Assembly: GCA_040357565.1 (NCBI GenBank)
Contig: JBDODJ010000089.1
DNA: 43,915 bases
Direction: 5' to 3' (one strand)
From: Cercozoa sp. M6MM
Lineage: Eukaryota > Endomyxa: Ascetosporea
Shown: positions 43,769 to 43,915 of the stretch, piece by piece
Layout of the letters: the number at the start of each line of letters is the position of its first letter
Position numbering within the stretch: the stretch's first letter is position 1
Notes under the pieces: model-generated
What the model was told of the DNA's origin: nothing
The model's database searches: none
What the model saw: the letters and a program-made list of their open reading frames with translations, nothing else
Made by a program: the position numbers and the translations under genes

Positions 43769-43915
43769 CTGTTATTCTGCTGTACTAAGCGTAGAACGCA
43801 GAGTTCCTGCGCGAGTTCGCCGTCGATGTGGCACTCGGCGCCTACGCCAACCGGAACGATGTCGTGTGTCTCTCTGTCGTTATATATATATATATATATA
43901 TATACGTTTATGCAA
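41637..43915 (+). CDS. PGAP4-like (TMEM246) GPI GalNAc-transferase, 3' partial
   Basis: This is a probable Golgi membrane glycosyltransferase of the PGAP4 type, which adds GalNAc to the GPI anchor. The ATG at 41637 begins MMIKSRRKVNVLLITLATVV, a type II signal anchor. Exons follow with FQWAQTRAASEYLHDL, DPAEINNFYLNDGETDND, PRSVVILSTPRVDYLHVL, LASTLRAMRFAQSHGVSKQR, GEDWFDRFVHTVDRST, and SSAKYVLKLEDDTFV (the GT-A acidic motif, E-D-D). Next come YTAPDFACLKLFYTEYWDGF and, directly after, two further helices (TLTLLWLAVFTSSLLLVFLV and WRHVLLCALLGSGVTAFCYL) inside the catalytic domain, the unusual PGAP4 topology. After them come GVTEAPYPQMVLFESRDGWF, NFFPSAHATAFAQQLIDDSL and FLREFAVDVALGAYANRNDV, where the window ends. 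A 31-nt intron with a GTACACC donor is inferred near 42000. Confidence 0.7.
42981..43012. repeat. (CA)n microsatellite
   Basis: Short CA tract in an intron of the PGAP4-like gene. Confidence 0.95.
43700..43764. repeat. (CT)n microsatellite
   Basis: Pure CT run in an intron of the PGAP4-like gene, with pyrimidine on the sense strand. A (TA)n run follows at 43881-43903 near the end of the window. Confidence 0.95.

Overview
This is nuclear DNA from an intron-dense, probably unicellular eukaryote. It carries spliceosomal introns (mostly about 30-120 nt, with GT/AG borders and very often a GTAC or GTACC donor), a cytosolic ribosomal protein (uL11), mitochondrial proteins (MTFP1 and the citrate carrier), a Golgi-type glycosyltransferase and a seven-helix receptor. 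No plastid or bacterial-operon feature is visible. The lineage cannot be fixed from the sequence. Seven runs of N (three of 100, four of 10) all lie inside or beside microsatellites.

Layout. 72-538 (+) is the 3' end of a Rho-family GTPase with a CAAX box. 950-2505 (-) is an unrecognised acidic/basic protein. 2733-4772 (+) is an unrecognised multi-pass membrane protein. 5154-6338 (-) is MTFP1. 6745-8669 (+) is a CDF/SLC30 zinc transporter. 9509-10933 (+) is a short-chain dehydrogenase. 11270-13153 (-) is a coiled-coil protein. 13477-14038 (+) is ribosomal protein uL11/RPL12. 14349-16099 (-) is the mitochondrial citrate carrier. 16386-17934 (+) is S-adenosylmethionine synthetase. 18413-20560 (-) is a second coiled-coil protein. 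20968-23129 (+) is TYW2 preceded by a TYW3 C-terminal segment. 23339-24851 (-) is TRMT61A. 25180-26870 (+) is a RING-H2 protein ending in three SUMO-interacting motifs. 27975-30290 (+) is an unrecognised 697-residue protein lying between inverted repeats. 30735-39690 (-) is a very large class C GPCR with a beta-helix ectodomain. 40152-41239 (+) is an FGF-like beta-trefoil. 41637-43915 (+) is a PGAP4-like glycosyltransferase running off the end.

Genes are tightly packed and strands mostly alternate, giving several short divergent intergenic regions (for example 16100-16385, 24852-25179 and 39691-40151) that may be shared promoters. MAT makes SAM, which TYW2 and TRMT61A use for tRNA modification. 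This is a functional link between near neighbours, not an operon.

The most unusual items are four. The first is the receptor that joins a polymorphic-membrane-protein-like beta-helix, an Ig/filamin-like domain, a class C seven-helix domain and a cytoplasmic coiled coil. The second is the FGF-like beta-trefoil. The third is the RING plus triple-SIM protein. The fourth is the 3.25 kb inverted-repeat unit, whose gene has unlike introns.

Exon joins were made by eye using reading frame, splice borders and family similarity. Start codons and weakly conserved exons are the least certain parts.
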